Assembly: GCF_900110945.1 (NCBI RefSeq)
Contig: NZ_FOFL01000006.1
Location: 1 to 64,000 of the forward strand
Direction: 5' to 3'
DNA: 64,000 nt
Source of the DNA: Devosia sp. YR412
Lineage (GTDB): Bacteria; Pseudomonadota; Alphaproteobacteria; Rhizobiales; Devosiaceae
Part shown: positions 24,434 through 34,400 of the stretch, in pieces
How positions within the stretch are numbered: the stretch's first letter is position 1
How the letters are laid out: each line of letters begins with the position of its first letter
Notes under the pieces: model-generated
The model's input: the letters and a program-made list of their open reading frames with translations, nothing else
Database searches by the model: none
What the model was told of the DNA's origin: nothing
Position numbers and translations under genes: made by a program

Positions 24434-25692
24434 CGGACGGCACTGATCAGCGTGTCGAACATGGCATTGGCCGCGGTAATGGCCTGGGCCGCGCCGGAAT
24501 AGGCCTGCTGGGCCGCCATCATGCGGGAGAATTCGAGATTGGTATCGGTGGTGCTGGCCTCGAGCTGGCTGCCGAACACCGTGCCGGCGCCACCCTGGCC
24601 CGAGACGTGATAGGCCGGCGTGCCCGAGGCCGAGCTCTGGGCATAGAGCCCGCCGCTCAGCGCCGTCAGCCCATTCAGATTGTTGAAGGTGGTGACGGCC
24701 ACCTTGTAGATGGAAATCTGCATGCCGTTGGAATAGCTGGCATAGACCGAGCCATCGTCGCCGATGCTGACGCCCGACAGGCTGCCATAGCTGACGCCAT
24801 CCTGGCTGGATTCCAACGAGACGGTCAGCGACGAGGCGCCGGTCGAATATTGGCTGAGGCCGCTGGCGGTGCCGGCGGTGCCCATGTTCAGCGTGATGGC
24901 GCTGTCGGCTGCACCGGTGCTCCAGCCGGCAATGCTGAGCGAGGCCACGGCGGGGCTGGTGCCGGCGAGGGTACCGTCCTCGTTGAACGACAGGGTGATC
25001 GGGCTGCTGGTCACCGTGCCGACGGATTGCGTGGCGTCCGAGGACAGCACCGGATTGCTGAAGGTGGCGGTCCACTCATTTTCGGCGGCCTTGGTCCAGC
25101 TGATCGTGGTGATCGCGGCCGTGCCCAGCGAGTCGAAGACTTCCATCGAGCTGGTGAAGGTGGCGCCAATTTCCGCCTCGGCGGGCAGGTTGGCGATCAT
25201 CGAGGCGGACGAGGTCGCCGCAGCGATGGTCGAGATCGAATCCGTATCGATGGCGGTCAGGCTGCCGGCCGTGGTGCCGCCAATGATATTGCCGGCAGCA
25301 TCGGTCTTCCAACCTTGGAGATACTGGCCATTGCTGACCAGATAGCCGTCGCTGTCGGTAGTGAACTCGCCATTGCGAGTATAGAGCAGATCGCCGGAGT
25401 CGGGGTCGGACGAGACGGCAAACATGCCATCGCCCGAGATCGCCATATTGGTCGAGACGGTGGAGCTGGTCAGCAGGCCCTGCAGGCCGACATTGGCCTG
25501 GGGCGAATAGGTCACGCCGCCGGTGGCGGACTGGACCTTGGAGTCGCCGGTCACCAGGCTGGCAAAGCTTGTATTGCCTGCCTTGTAGCCGATGGTCGAG
25601 GAGTTGGCGAGATTGTTGGAGACGCTGGCCAGCGCCGCGCTCTGGGCGTTGAGGGCGGAGACGGCGGAACTGATGGCACCGGAGAGGCTCAT
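24430..25692 (-). CDS. flgE: Flagellar hook protein FlgE
   Basis: 420 residues. The N-terminus (SALNAQSAALASVSNNLANS, STIGYKAGNTSF) and the C-terminus (LEFSRMMAAQQAYSGAAQAI, TAANAMFDTLI) are the D0-domain signatures of hook proteins. In between are serine/threonine/glycine-rich beta domains typical of FlgE (GDGMFAVSSDPDSGDLLYTR, NGEFTTDSDGYLV). It polymerises into the hook beneath the FlgD cap. It begins 8 nt after flgD. Confidence 0.93.
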   Translation of the reverse strand: MSLSGAISSAVSALNAQSAALASVSNNLANSSTIGYKAGNTSFASLVTGDSKVQSATGGVTYSPQANVGLQGLLTSSTVSTNMAISGDGMFAVSSDPDSGDLLYTRNGEFTTDSDGYLVSNGQYLQGWKTDAAGNIIGGTTAGSLTAIDTDSISTIAAATSSASMIANLPAEAEIGATFTSSMEVFDSLGTAAITTISWTKAAENEWTATFSNPVLSSDATQSVGTVTSSPITLSFNEDGTLAGTSPAVASLSIAGWSTGAADSAITLNMGTAGTASGLSQYSTGASSLTVSLESSQDGVSYGSLSGVSIGDDGSVYASYSNGMQISIYKVAVTTFNNLNGLTALSGGLYAQSSASGTPAYHVSGQGGAGTVFGSQLEASTTDTNLEFSRMMAAQQAYSGAAQAITAANAMFDTLISAVR

Positions 25693-25700
25693 GGCGCGGC

Positions 25701-25976
25701 TCAGACCGAAATGTCGAGCGCGCTGGCAATGCTGTCCAGCTTGGTGGCAATGCTTTCGAGCGTCGCATTGGTGTCGGACTGCTGGCCATAGCTGGCATAG
25801 CTCATCATCTGCTCGAGCACCTTGTCGGTGCTCGTCGGCTCGAGCGGGTTCTGGTTCTGCAGCTGTTCAACCAGCAGCGAGAGAAAATCCTGCGATGAAA
25901 AGCTGGTCGAACTGCTGCTCGACGTGCTCGCAGTGGTGGTGGCCGTCGTGGTCGACGAAACCGCAGAAATGCTCAT
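25701..25976 (-). CDS. flgD: Flagellar hook cap protein FlgD, minimal form
   Basis: Only 91 residues. A Ser/Thr-rich N-terminus leads into the conserved FlgD region SFSSQDFLSLLVEQLQNQNP, LEPTSTDKVLEQMMSYASY and a short helix (ESIATKLDSIASALD). The frame then stops cleanly. The C-terminal Tudor/immunoglobulin-like part present in the usual roughly 220-residue FlgD is absent. No remnant of it can be seen in the 8 nt before flgE, so this is a naturally short cap rather than a frameshift in this window. It precedes flgE as usual. Confidence 0.88.
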   Translation of the reverse strand: MSISAVSSTTTATTTASTSSSSSTSFSSQDFLSLLVEQLQNQNPLEPTSTDKVLEQMMSYASYGQQSDTNATLESIATKLDSIASALDISV

Positions 25977-26109
25977 GATGGCCCCGCATTTGGTTCATCC
26001 GGCACGCGTGGTGCCGACTAGTGATGAAACGGGCGGGGTCGAGAAATCAGGCGGTAAAAATGCTTCTGCTGGAAGCAGTTACCGCCTGTTAATCAAGGTA
26101 AACGAGAGG

Positions 26110-26589
26110 TTAACGATTGCCCATCGGCGGGGGCGGCATGTCGCCCGGCTTGGGGGGCCGGTTGCCGCCCGGACGGAGGAAAATAATGTCGGCCAGAGCA
26201 ATTCGATCGGCCGGCGACAGCTTGGCCAATGTATCCCCCACGAGGTCCCATTGCGCCTCTTCGGTGGCGGTGCGTTGCACGACCAATTGGCTCAGCAGGG
26301 TCTCGACGCGATCAGCATCATAGGGCTCGGCGGTAACGGCCTCGCGCAGCTCGGCGAAGATCGCGTCGCGTTCCTCGAAACCCGAGCGCAGGGCGGTGTC
26401 GATCGCGGCCAGCGCCGGCCCGATCGTATCCATGGTGGCGGGATCAAGCCGCTGCTGGGCGATGCCGGCGACGTTGAACGGACGGGGCTCCATCGGCGGC
26501 GGACGGCGCCAGACATCGCCGACCCACCAGCCGACGATGAACAGATTGACGCCGAGCGAGACATAAAGCGCGATGCGGAGCGGAGACAT
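26110..26589 (-). CDS. Periplasmic heavy-metal sensor-like protein (CnrX/CpxP type)
   Basis: 159 residues. An N-terminal membrane anchor (IALYVSLGVNLFIVGWWVGD) is followed by a periplasmic helical domain: LDPATMDTIGPALAAIDTAL, FEERDAIFAELREAV and a four-helix hairpin ending in a Pro/Gly-rich tail. This is the pattern of the Metal_resist/CnrX family, often the sensor partner of an anti-sigma factor and an ECF sigma factor. The gene lies 27 nt after the putative anti-sigma gene. The actual signal is unknown. Confidence 0.72.
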   Translation of the reverse strand: MSPLRIALYVSLGVNLFIVGWWVGDVWRRPPPMEPRPFNVAGIAQQRLDPATMDTIGPALAAIDTALRSGFEERDAIFAELREAVTAEPYDADRVETLLSQLVVQRTATEEAQWDLVGDTLAKLSPADRIALADIIFLRPGGNRPPKPGDMPPPPMGNR

Positions 26590-26616
26590 CCGTTCCCCTG
26601 AAAAAGACCGCTGCCT

Positions 26617-27075
26617 CTACCAGGCAAGGTCGCTGTAGATGGCGGAAACATAAAGAGATTCGCTGTCGGACCCGCCAGGGAAAACCGTCTGTACCGCCAG
26701 TATTCCCCCGACAAAGCAGACCACCATGGCGGCGGCTGCAATCATCGAGCCACGTGCCGGTGGCCAGATCGTCCATGCGGGTTTCGCCGGTTGGGCAGGG
26801 ACGGCAACGCGCGCTGGAAACGGCACGATCTCGGCAGTCGGCAGATCAACCATGACCTTGGCCATCAACCGGTCGGCCATGCCCGACGGCGCGCGGATAG
26901 GAGAGGCCAAAAGACTGTCGAGACGCTGGTCGAGCGTCTTGGCCTCAGCGAGCGCAGCGCGCGCCTCGGCCGAGCGATCCAGCATGCCATAGCCCGCTTC
27001 GGCCTGGTCTTCCGGCCATAGTTCAAGCCGTGGCCCAAAGCTGTCGAGCGCGTCCTGGAAGTCTTGCAACGTCAT
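26617..27075 (-). CDS. Putative single-pass anti-sigma factor
   Basis: 152 residues. The cytoplasmic N-terminal half (MTLQDFQDALDSFGPRLELW, RSAEARAALAEAKTLDQRLD) is followed by a Pro/Ala linker, one transmembrane segment (MIAAAAMVVCFVGGILAVQT, about residues 110-130) and a short periplasmic tail. This topology, next to a CnrX-type sensor and near an ECF sigma gene, fits a CnrY-like anti-sigma protein. No zinc-binding ZAS motif is seen. It sits between fliS and the sensor gene, so the likely partner sigma gene (30598-31257) is separated by fliC-fliD-fliS. Confidence 0.55.
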   Translation of the reverse strand: MTLQDFQDALDSFGPRLELWPEDQAEAGYGMLDRSAEARAALAEAKTLDQRLDSLLASPIRAPSGMADRLMAKVMVDLPTAEIVPFPARVAVPAQPAKPAWTIWPPARGSMIAAAAMVVCFVGGILAVQTVFPGGSDSESLYVSAIYSDLAW

Positions 27076-27111
27076 GGCGCCCTCCTCGCGTCCTGACCGG
27101 CTAAGCCCTGT

Positions 27112-27546
27112 TCATAGCGGTGTTCGCACCGCATTTGAAGTCGAGCGTTGCAGCAGCGATTTTGCCCGCGGCATGCCGGCGATATCGGCCCAGGCATTGC
27201 GCAGTTCAAGGAGGCCCTCGGCGATCTGGGCGTAGCGGCGGGCGGCGTCGGGTTTGCCGAAAGCGGTGTGCAGCGCGATCATATTGGCGACATAGGTGCT
27301 CTTGAGCGTATCGGCCATGTCATTGTCGGGCGAAAAGCGCAGGTTGCTGGTCAGGCCCCGCAACACCTGGCAGGCCTTGTTGACGGCGATATAGGTGTCT
27401 TCCACCTTGCCTTCGCCCAGGCTGACGATGGCCAGCCGGATCGAGCGGATCGCCAGGTCGTATAGCTTGACCACCGCGACATTGGGCGGCACCTGCGCGG
27501 CGGCCGTGCGATAGGCAGACATGGCCTGGTTGTGGGCAAAACTCAT
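27112..27546 (-). CDS. fliS: Flagellar export chaperone FliS
   Basis: 144 residues, all helical. The family pattern is visible in AYRTAAAQVPPNVAVVKLYD, a long helix containing IRSIRLAIVSLGEGKVEDTY, and NKACQVLRGLTSNLRF. FliS binds flagellin C-termini in the cytosol, prevents premature polymerisation and escorts them to export. It overlaps fliD by 4 nt (ATGA), the usual fliC-fliD-fliS order. Confidence 0.9.
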   Translation of the reverse strand: MSFAHNQAMSAYRTAAAQVPPNVAVVKLYDLAIRSIRLAIVSLGEGKVEDTYIAVNKACQVLRGLTSNLRFSPDNDMADTLKSTYVANMIALHTAFGKPDAARRYAQIAEGLLELRNAWADIAGMPRAKSLLQRSTSNAVRTPL

Positions 27547-29243
27547 GATGAACTGTTCCAGGTGTCGATAAGGGTCGTCAGGTAGTCGAGCGAAGCCTCG
27601 GCGGCCTCGATCGCTGCCTGATATTGCGCGTAGCGGTTGGTCAGATTGGTCTGATAGGTCTCGGCCTGTTCGCGGATGGTGTCCGACTTGGCCTGCAGCG
27701 TGTTGTTGTAATCGCCCAGCTCGGTGATCAGCGTGGCCAGCGTGCCGCTGCTGGCATTGGCCGCGCCATTGGCGGTGTTGTAGAGCAGTTCGGCGATGCC
27801 GGTCTGCGTGCTGACGCTGATGGTCTGGCTGGTCGAGCCGGCATAGACGAAGCTGAAGCCCTCGTATTTGCTGCCGGCCGCACCGATGATACGCGTGCCG
27901 CTGATGGTGAACAGCGAAGCGTCGCCGCCGATATCGGCCGACACCAGGGCGCCGCTGCTATCGGTGACCACGTTGAGGTCAAAATCACCGATATCCTTGG
28001 TGCCACGCGCCAGCAGCATCAGGCTGGTGCTCGAGGATGTCATCTGGAAGGTCAGCAGGTCCTTGATGGCGTCGAGGTCCGTGAGGAGCGCGCTGTCGAG
28101 CACGGTCTCGTCGAGCTCGAGCCGATTGGTTGAATCAAGGCTTAGCCCCAACAGCGCCATCCCTGCTGCGCCGATGCTGGTGGTGATGGCCTGGGCCATG
28201 GCGGCGTTGACATTGCGCAGCGTGCCATCACCGAACAGCGAGGTGGTGTCGGTATTGTCGCTGGTCGGGATCTGCTGCTGGGCGTAGGCGAAATCGCGGT
28301 AGGCGTTATAGGCATCGACCACCGCGACCACCGCCTCCTTGACGGCGCCGAGATCGGTGCCGACCTCGACGCCAATGGAGGTGTCGGCTGCCGTGGTCTG
28401 GTACAGATGCAGCGTCACGCCCGAGAGCACATCGCTCACATCATTGCTGGTGCGGGTCAGCGTGATGCCGTCGACGGTAAAGATCGCGGCCTGAGCCACC
28501 TGCAGCACATTGGCGAAACCGCCATCGGCATCGGTGAGCCCCAGTGTCTGCAGGACATCGTCGCCATAAGTGCTGGCCGCAGTGATCGGCAGGCCGGTCT
28601 CGGTTGCGGTGAGGACCAGCCGGTAGTCCGAGCTGGAAACGCCTAGCACGCTGGCCTGCACGCCGCTGGTCCCGGAGACGGCGTTGACCGCTTCGGCGAT
28701 TTCGGCCAGCGACATGTCTGCGGTGATGGTGACCGAGGCGAGGTTTGCGCCGGTACCGATCGACAACACGCCATCCAGCGCCAGGTCAGTGGTCTTGCTG
28801 GTCTGGGCGGTGCCGGCCAGCTTATGCGCCTTGGCGAGCTGGCTGATGGTGACGTCGTGATTGCCAAGCTCGGCGCCGGTCTCGACGGTCACGGCCAGGC
28901 TGCTGGCCGCATCGACACTGCCATTGGCGGTCAGATATGCCGCGCGGCCGAGAAACACATTGCTCGAGGCCAGCGAGGTGCCCGAGGCTGCCCGCAGCTT
29001 CTGTGCAGCCGTCGTGACACCGGTCAGCAGCGTCTGCATCTCGGTATAAGCAGCGATCTTGGTTTCGTTGGCGGTGATCTTGAGATCGACGCTGTCGGCC
29101 TTGGTCAGCTTGGCGTCGACGGCCAGGGTGATCAGCGCATTCCAGTCGATATCGGATGTCGAGCTTGTCGCTGCCGCCGTGCTGCTGGAGAGCGAGCTGG
29201 AGATCAGGGCGGTGGTGCTGGTGGTGCTGCTGACGGTCGCCAT
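27543..29243 (-). CDS. fliD: Flagellar filament capping protein FliD
   Basis: A 566-residue cap protein. The N-terminus is Ser/Thr-rich and leads to DIDWNALITLAVDAKLTKAD and VDLKITANETKIAAYTEMQT, the FliD N-terminal helical domain. Central beta domains (ITLTRTSNDVSDVLSGVTLH) follow, and the C-terminal domain has ATLITELGDYNNTLQAKSDT and the final helix RYAQYQAAIEAAEASLDYLT. It caps the filament and catalyses flagellin folding at the tip. A hairpin at 29261-29285 lies in the gap from fliC. Confidence 0.92.
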   Translation of the reverse strand: MATVSSTTSTTALISSSLSSSTAAATSSTSDIDWNALITLAVDAKLTKADSVDLKITANETKIAAYTEMQTLLTGVTTAAQKLRAASGTSLASSNVFLGRAAYLTANGSVDAASSLAVTVETGAELGNHDVTISQLAKAHKLAGTAQTSKTTDLALDGVLSIGTGANLASVTITADMSLAEIAEAVNAVSGTSGVQASVLGVSSSDYRLVLTATETGLPITAASTYGDDVLQTLGLTDADGGFANVLQVAQAAIFTVDGITLTRTSNDVSDVLSGVTLHLYQTTAADTSIGVEVGTDLGAVKEAVVAVVDAYNAYRDFAYAQQQIPTSDNTDTTSLFGDGTLRNVNAAMAQAITTSIGAAGMALLGLSLDSTNRLELDETVLDSALLTDLDAIKDLLTFQMTSSSTSLMLLARGTKDIGDFDLNVVTDSSGALVSADIGGDASLFTISGTRIIGAAGSKYEGFSFVYAGSTSQTISVSTQTGIAELLYNTANGAANASSGTLATLITELGDYNNTLQAKSDTIREQAETYQTNLTNRYAQYQAAIEAAEASLDYLTTLIDTWNSSS

Positions 29244-29260
29244 TCTGGCTCAACTCCTGT

Positions 29261-29285
29261 CGGCAGGCCGAAGACCGGCCTGCCG
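29261..29285 (-). terminator. Intercistronic hairpin between flagellin and fliD
   Basis: A perfect 10-bp inverted repeat (29261-29270 with 29276-29285) around a 5-nt loop, 11 nt after the flagellin stop codon. There is no U-run on the minus strand, so it may protect the flagellin mRNA 3' end or partly limit readthrough rather than terminate fully. Confidence 0.6.
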
Positions 29286-29296
29286 TATGGGATGGA

Positions 29297-30466
29297 TTAC
29301 TGCAGCAGCTTGAGCAGATCCTGCGGCATCTGGCTGGCCTGCGCGGCGGCGGCCACGGCGGCCTGGGTCATGACCTTGGCGGCGGCCAGCTTGGCTGATT
29401 CCGAAGCCACGTCAGTATCCATGATGGCCGAATTGGCGGCGCTCAGGTTTTCGATGCTGGTGGCAATCGAGTCGGAGCGGAACGAGAAGCGCGACTCCAT
29501 GGCGCCGATATTGGCGCGGGCCTGCGAGACCTTGTCGATGGCCACGTCGATGGCTTCAATGACGGCGGTGGCGCCGGCCTGCGTGCTGACCGACAGATTG
29601 CCGGCATCCGCACCCGACGCAGTGGCACCATCGGCAAGGCCGAGCTGTGCCGCCGTGATCCCGGCGAAGGTGTCGACGGTCAAGGCCTCATCGGCGCCGG
29701 TCGCGTCATTGGTCAGCACCAGGGTGCCGGTGTCGCTGAGCGAGGCGGTCGCGCCGACGCCGCTGGCGGCGTTGATGGCGTCGGCAATGTCCTGCATGCT
29801 GATCGACTGCGAGCCGGTGCTGGTGTCATCACCGATCGAGACCGAGACGCCATTGACCTCGAAGGTCGCTTCGGCGCCGGCTGCGAGGGTCACGGCAGTG
29901 CTGGAGGTGCCGGTCAACTTGGCGGCGGTTGCAGTATCGGTCGAGAGGCCAAGACCCGAGGCATTGAGCGTGGCGATCGAGACTTGGATAGTGTCCGCAG
30001 CGTCGGAACCGACGACCACTGAAACACCGGCGCCGGAGAAGTCGCTGGAGCCGTCGAGCAGGCTCGAACCATTGTAGCGGGTCGAGGTCGCGATGCCGTC
30101 GACTTCGTCGATCAGCTGCGAGAATTCGGCATCGATATAGACGCGCTCGGTATCGGTGACCGTGCCCGACGCCGACTGCGAAGCCAGCGACTTCATGCGC
30201 TGCAGGATGTCGGTGATATTGGCGGCGCCGCCATCGGCGGTCTGCAGCACAGCAATACCGTGCGAGGCATTGGTGGCGGCCTGGGTCAGCGCGGTGACGT
30301 CGGAGGAAATGCGGGTGGAGATGGCAAGGCCGGCCGCGTCATCGGAGGCCTGCGAAATGCGCGAACCGGATGCCAGCTTGCTCAGCGAGGAGGTCTGCTC
30401 GGCCGAGTTGATATTGAGGTAACGGATCGCCGAATTGGCGGCGATATTGGTCGAGATGACGGGCAT
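29297..30466 (-). CDS. fliC: Flagellin
   Basis: A 389-residue flagellin. The D0/D1 N-terminus is canonical (MPVISTNIAANSAIRYLNIN, LSKLASGSRISQASDDAAGL, AISTRISSDVTALTQAATNA). The C-terminal half ends FSFRSDSIATSIENLSAANS and ASQMPQDLLKLLQ. The variable central domain is Thr/Ser/Ala-rich with no cysteine. The filament subunit is exported by the flagellar apparatus. AGGAGTAAGG lies 3 nt before the ATG. It is followed by a hairpin and fliD. Only one flagellin gene is in the window. Confidence 0.95.
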   Translation of the reverse strand: MPVISTNIAANSAIRYLNINSAEQTSSLSKLASGSRISQASDDAAGLAISTRISSDVTALTQAATNASHGIAVLQTADGGAANITDILQRMKSLASQSASGTVTDTERVYIDAEFSQLIDEVDGIATSTRYNGSSLLDGSSDFSGAGVSVVVGSDAADTIQVSIATLNASGLGLSTDTATAAKLTGTSSTAVTLAAGAEATFEVNGVSVSIGDDTSTGSQSISMQDIADAINAASGVGATASLSDTGTLVLTNDATGADEALTVDTFAGITAAQLGLADGATASGADAGNLSVSTQAGATAVIEAIDVAIDKVSQARANIGAMESRFSFRSDSIATSIENLSAANSAIMDTDVASESAKLAAAKVMTQAAVAAAAQASQMPQDLLKLLQ

Positions 30467-30597
30467 CAGCCTTACTCCTGGGGATGGTTGGCACGCGTCC
30501 CTTCATTCTGGGGACGCCCTGCGCGATCATGCGCACAGTGTTCAACGGGCCAGCCGGGGCGAGCAGGCAAGCCGCGTGATCGACCGCGAATTTATGG

Positions 30598-31257
30598 TTA
30601 ATCGCGGGTAAACGAGTCGCGGATGTCGCCTTCGGCATTGGCCAGGAAGTGTCGCAATTGCTGGCGTCCGCGCTTGAGCAGGCTCTCCACGGCCATCACT
30701 GTGGTTTCCATGATCTCGGCGATTTCGGCATTCCGCAGGTCGTCCGTATAGCTCAGGATCAGCGCAATGCGCTGCTGCTCGGGCAGCCGACCCATGGCCC
30801 GGTCGAGCAGGCTGGTGACTTCGGTGCGGTGAATATCGTCGACTGCATCGGAGCGGCCGTCGGCGCTTTCGGGAACCTGTTCGATATCCTCGGTGCGCGG
30901 GCGGCGATGCAGGTCGAGGCAGCGGTTGGTGACGACGCGATAGAGCCAGGTCGAGAAGCGCGCCCGGCCGGCCTGCCAGTTGCCGCGATGGGTCCACACC
31001 TTGAGCATGACGTCCTGCGCGACATCTTCCGCATCGGCGGCATTGCGCAGGATGCGCAGGGCCAGCGCATAGGCGCGGTCGACATGGCGTTCGACTAGAG
31101 CGCGAAACGCCACTTCGTCATTATTGGCGATCCGCGCCAGCAACAGGTCATCGGCATCGAGCGGACGCTCGGGCGCCAGGGCCGGATTAGTCATGGCCGA
31201 ACCCCGCGCCGCATGACGTGTCGAATTCGCCGGGGGCTGTTGCAGTGCCAGAGCCAT
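30598..31257 (-). CDS. ECF-type RNA polymerase sigma factor
   Basis: 219 residues with region 2 (FRALVERHVDRAYALALRIL, AEDVAQDVMLKVWTHRGNW, RFSTWLYRVVTNRCLDLHRR) and region 4 (MGRLPEQQRIALILSYTDDL, RNAEIAEIMETTVMAVESLL, KRGRQQLRHFL), the two-domain layout of extracytoplasmic-function sigma factors. GAGGAA stands before ATG 31257; ATG 31194 is possible. It lies just upstream of the flagellin gene on the same strand. A putative anti-sigma and a CnrX-like sensor lie about 3.5 kb downstream, separated by flagellar genes. Its regulon is not visible. Confidence 0.9.
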   Translation of the reverse strand: MALALQQPPANSTRHAARGSAMTNPALAPERPLDADDLLLARIANNDEVAFRALVERHVDRAYALALRILRNAADAEDVAQDVMLKVWTHRGNWQAGRARFSTWLYRVVTNRCLDLHRRPRTEDIEQVPESADGRSDAVDDIHRTEVTSLLDRAMGRLPEQQRIALILSYTDDLRNAEIAEIMETTVMAVESLLKRGRQQLRHFLANAEGDIRDSFTRD

Positions 31258-31378
31258 GACTGTTCCTCAAGATGACGCATGTGTCGGATGACAATTCGGA
31301 CCTTGAGGTTGAAACGGACCAGGAAGAGAAATCAGGCGGAGAAAAACGTAGTATTTTCAAGTATTTAGTAGGAATTAA

Positions 31379-31454
31379 TTGCCGAGTAAGCGGCAATTTT
31401 TGCCCGGTATTCTGGGCGAGGAGGGCCGGAGCGGGGTGCATCCCGCTCCGGCCC
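31379..31454 (-). terminator. Terminator region of the RND efflux operon
   Basis: A perfect 13-bp inverted repeat (31423-31435 with 31442-31454) starts 9 nt beyond the RND pump stop codon. A second small hairpin (31379-31396) lies further on. A clean U-run is missing after the long stem, so termination strength is uncertain. Confidence 0.6.
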
Positions 31455-31462
31455 CAGCCGCC

Positions 31463-34400
31463 TCAGGCGCGTTTGCGCTCGCGGCGGATCAGCACGAAGA
31501 ACACCGGGACGAGGAATATCCCCAGCGCTGTCGCCGCCAGCATGCCGCCCAAGACGCCGATACCGATGGCGTTCTGGGCGCCCGAGCCGGCGCCGGTGGC
31601 CGTCGCAAGCGGCAGCACACCGAGAATGAAGGCCACCGAGGTCATGATAATGGGACGCAGGCGCAGGCGCGCCGCCTCCAGCACAGCCTCGATGGTACTC
31701 CGGCCTTGCCCCGCCAGATCCTTGGCGAATTCGACGATCAGGATGGCATTCTTGGCGGCAAGGCCGATCGTGGTGAGGAGGCCCACCTTGAAATAGACGT
31801 CGTTGGACTGACCGAACGTATGGGCGGCGACAACGGCGCCGAAGACCCCGACCGGGACGGCCAGGATGACGGAGAACGGGATCGACCAGCTCTCGTAGAG
31901 CGCGGCGAGGCAGAGGAAGACTACGAGGATCGACACGGCATAGAGCATGGTCGCCTGCGAGCCGGAGAGCCGCTCCTGATAGGAGAGACCCGACCAGGCC
32001 GCGCCATAGCCGCCATCGAGTGCCGCGGCCTGCGCCTCCATCTCGTCCATCGCGACACCCGAGCTCACGCCGGTGGCCGGTGCGCCGCTAATCGAGATTG
32101 CCGGCGTGCCGTTGAAGCGGCTCAGCGAGGCCGAACCCTTTTCCCAGGACGTCGTGGCAAAGGCCGAGAAGGGCACCATCTCGCCGCTATTGTTGCGCAC
32201 GAACCAGCTCTTGATGTCGTCGGGCTGCATCCGGTAGTCGGCAGCGGCCGTCATGATCACCGGCTTGATTTCGCCGTCATAGACGAAGTCATTGACGGTC
32301 GATCCCGAGAAGGCCGCCCGCAACAGGGCATTGGCCGATGCAAGATCGACGCCGAGCGCCCCGGCCTTTTCCTGGTCGATCGTCACCTTGAGCTGGCTAT
32401 CCAGTTCGCGGGTGTTGCCGCGGATATTGCTGACCAGCGTGCTGCCTTGGGTATTGGTAGCGATCTGGTTGGCGGCTTCGCCCAGGGCCGTGGTGCCGGA
32501 ATTGGCATTGTCGAGCAGCATCATGGAAAAGCCGTTCGACTGGCCGAGGCCCTGGATGGCCGGTGGGGCCAATGCGAAGATATTGGCGTCGCGAATCCTG
32601 GCGAAATAGGCCGAGGCCCGGGCCGAGACGGCCGAGGCCGACAGCTCTGGATCGGTCCGCTCGGAGAAATCCTTGAGCCGGATAAAGCCGCTGGCCGCAT
32701 TCTCGCCGGCGCTGCCGAAGCCGGAGCCGACCGTCATGAAGACGCTCTGCACCGCCGCGGATTCGACATTGAGATAATAGTCTTCCACCAGATCCACCAC
32801 CGCCTGCGTGCGGGCCGCATTGGCGCCCGTGGGCAGGTTGATCATGGTCATCAGCACGCCCTGATCTTCCTCGGGAATGAAGGAGGTCGGCATCTGCGTG
32901 TAGACATAATAGGCGCCGCCCGAGATGGCGAAGAACACAATCAGCATGCGCAGTGGCCGCCGCACCAGATAGCCCACCGTGCCGACATAGCCGCCGGTCA
33001 GCCTGGCAAAGCCGCGGTTGAACCAGCCGAAGAGCTGGAAGCGCTTCTTCTTCGTAGGGTCATGCGGCTTCAGCATCATGGCGCAGAGCGCCGGCGTCAG
33101 GATGATGGCGACCAGCACCGAGAGCACCATGGCGGTGGCAATGGTGATGGAGAACTGGCGGTAGATCACCCCGACCGAGCCGGACATGAAGGCCATCGGG
33201 ATGAACACGGCGGTCAGCACCAGAGCGATACCGATCAGCGCGCCGGTGATTTCGGCCATAGACTTCTCGGTCGCCTCGCGGGCCGAAAGATGCTCCTCGC
33301 TCATGATGCGCTCGACATTTTCCACCACCACGATGGCGTCGTCGACGAGCAGGCCGATAGCCAGCACCATGGCGAACATGGTCAGCGTATTGATCGAATA
33401 GCCCAGCACTGCCAGCACGCCGAATGTCCCCAGAAGCACCACCGGCACGGCGATCATCGGGATCAGCGTGGCACGGAAATTCTGCAGGAAGACGAAGAGC
33501 ACGATGAAGACCAGCACGATGGCCTCGATCAGCGTATGCACGACCTTTTCGATCGACAGTTCGACAAAGGGCGTCGTCTCGTAGGAGTAGGCGATCTCGA
33601 CGCCATCGGGCAACGCGCTCTCGAGGCTATCAAGCGTTGCGTGGACGTTTTCTGCCGTGGTGATGGCATTGGCGCCGCTCGACAGCTGCACACCAAAACC
33701 GGCGGCCGGCATGCCGTTGAAGGTGGCGCTCATGCCGTAGGATTCGAGCCCCAGCTCGACCTTGGCGACATCCTTGAGCCGAACCGTTGCGCCATCTTCG
33801 CCCGAGACGATGATGATATTCTGGAATTCCTCGGTGGTCTGCAGAAGGCTCTGCGCCGTCACGGTGACGCGCAATTGCTGGCCGTCGACGGTGGGCGACG
33901 CGCCGATCGTGCCGACAGAGACCTGGGTATTCTGTTGCTGAATGGCGGACGAAACATCGGCTGGCGTCAGGCCATATTCGGCCAGCGACAGCGGATCGAG
34001 CCAGATGCGCATGGCATAGCCCGAGCCGAAGGACTGGATGCCGCCAACGCCCTCGACCTGCTCGATGCGCGGTTCGATGGTCGACGACATGATGTCGGAG
34101 AGCTGGTCGGAGGTATAGGTGCCGTCCGTCGAGATGATATTGCCGATCATCAGGATGCTGTCGCCCGAGCGGTTTACCCTGAGGCCCGAGTCCTGGACGG
34201 ATTCGGGGAGCTGGCTCTCCACCAGCGCCAGCTTGTTCTGCACCTGCACCTGGGCAATGTCGGGATCGATCGAGGTGCCGAAGGTCAGGGTGACGCTGGA
34301 CGAGCCGGTCGACGAGCTCGACTGCATGTAGAGCAGGTCGGTGAATCCGGTCATGGCGGCCTCGATGACCGTGGTCACCGAATTCTCCACCGCCTCGGCA

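Noticed and set aside
25701-25976. FlgD truncated by a frameshift
   Set aside because: The stop is followed after 8 nt by the flgE start and no FlgD C-terminal sequence is found in other frames, so a natural short form is more likely.
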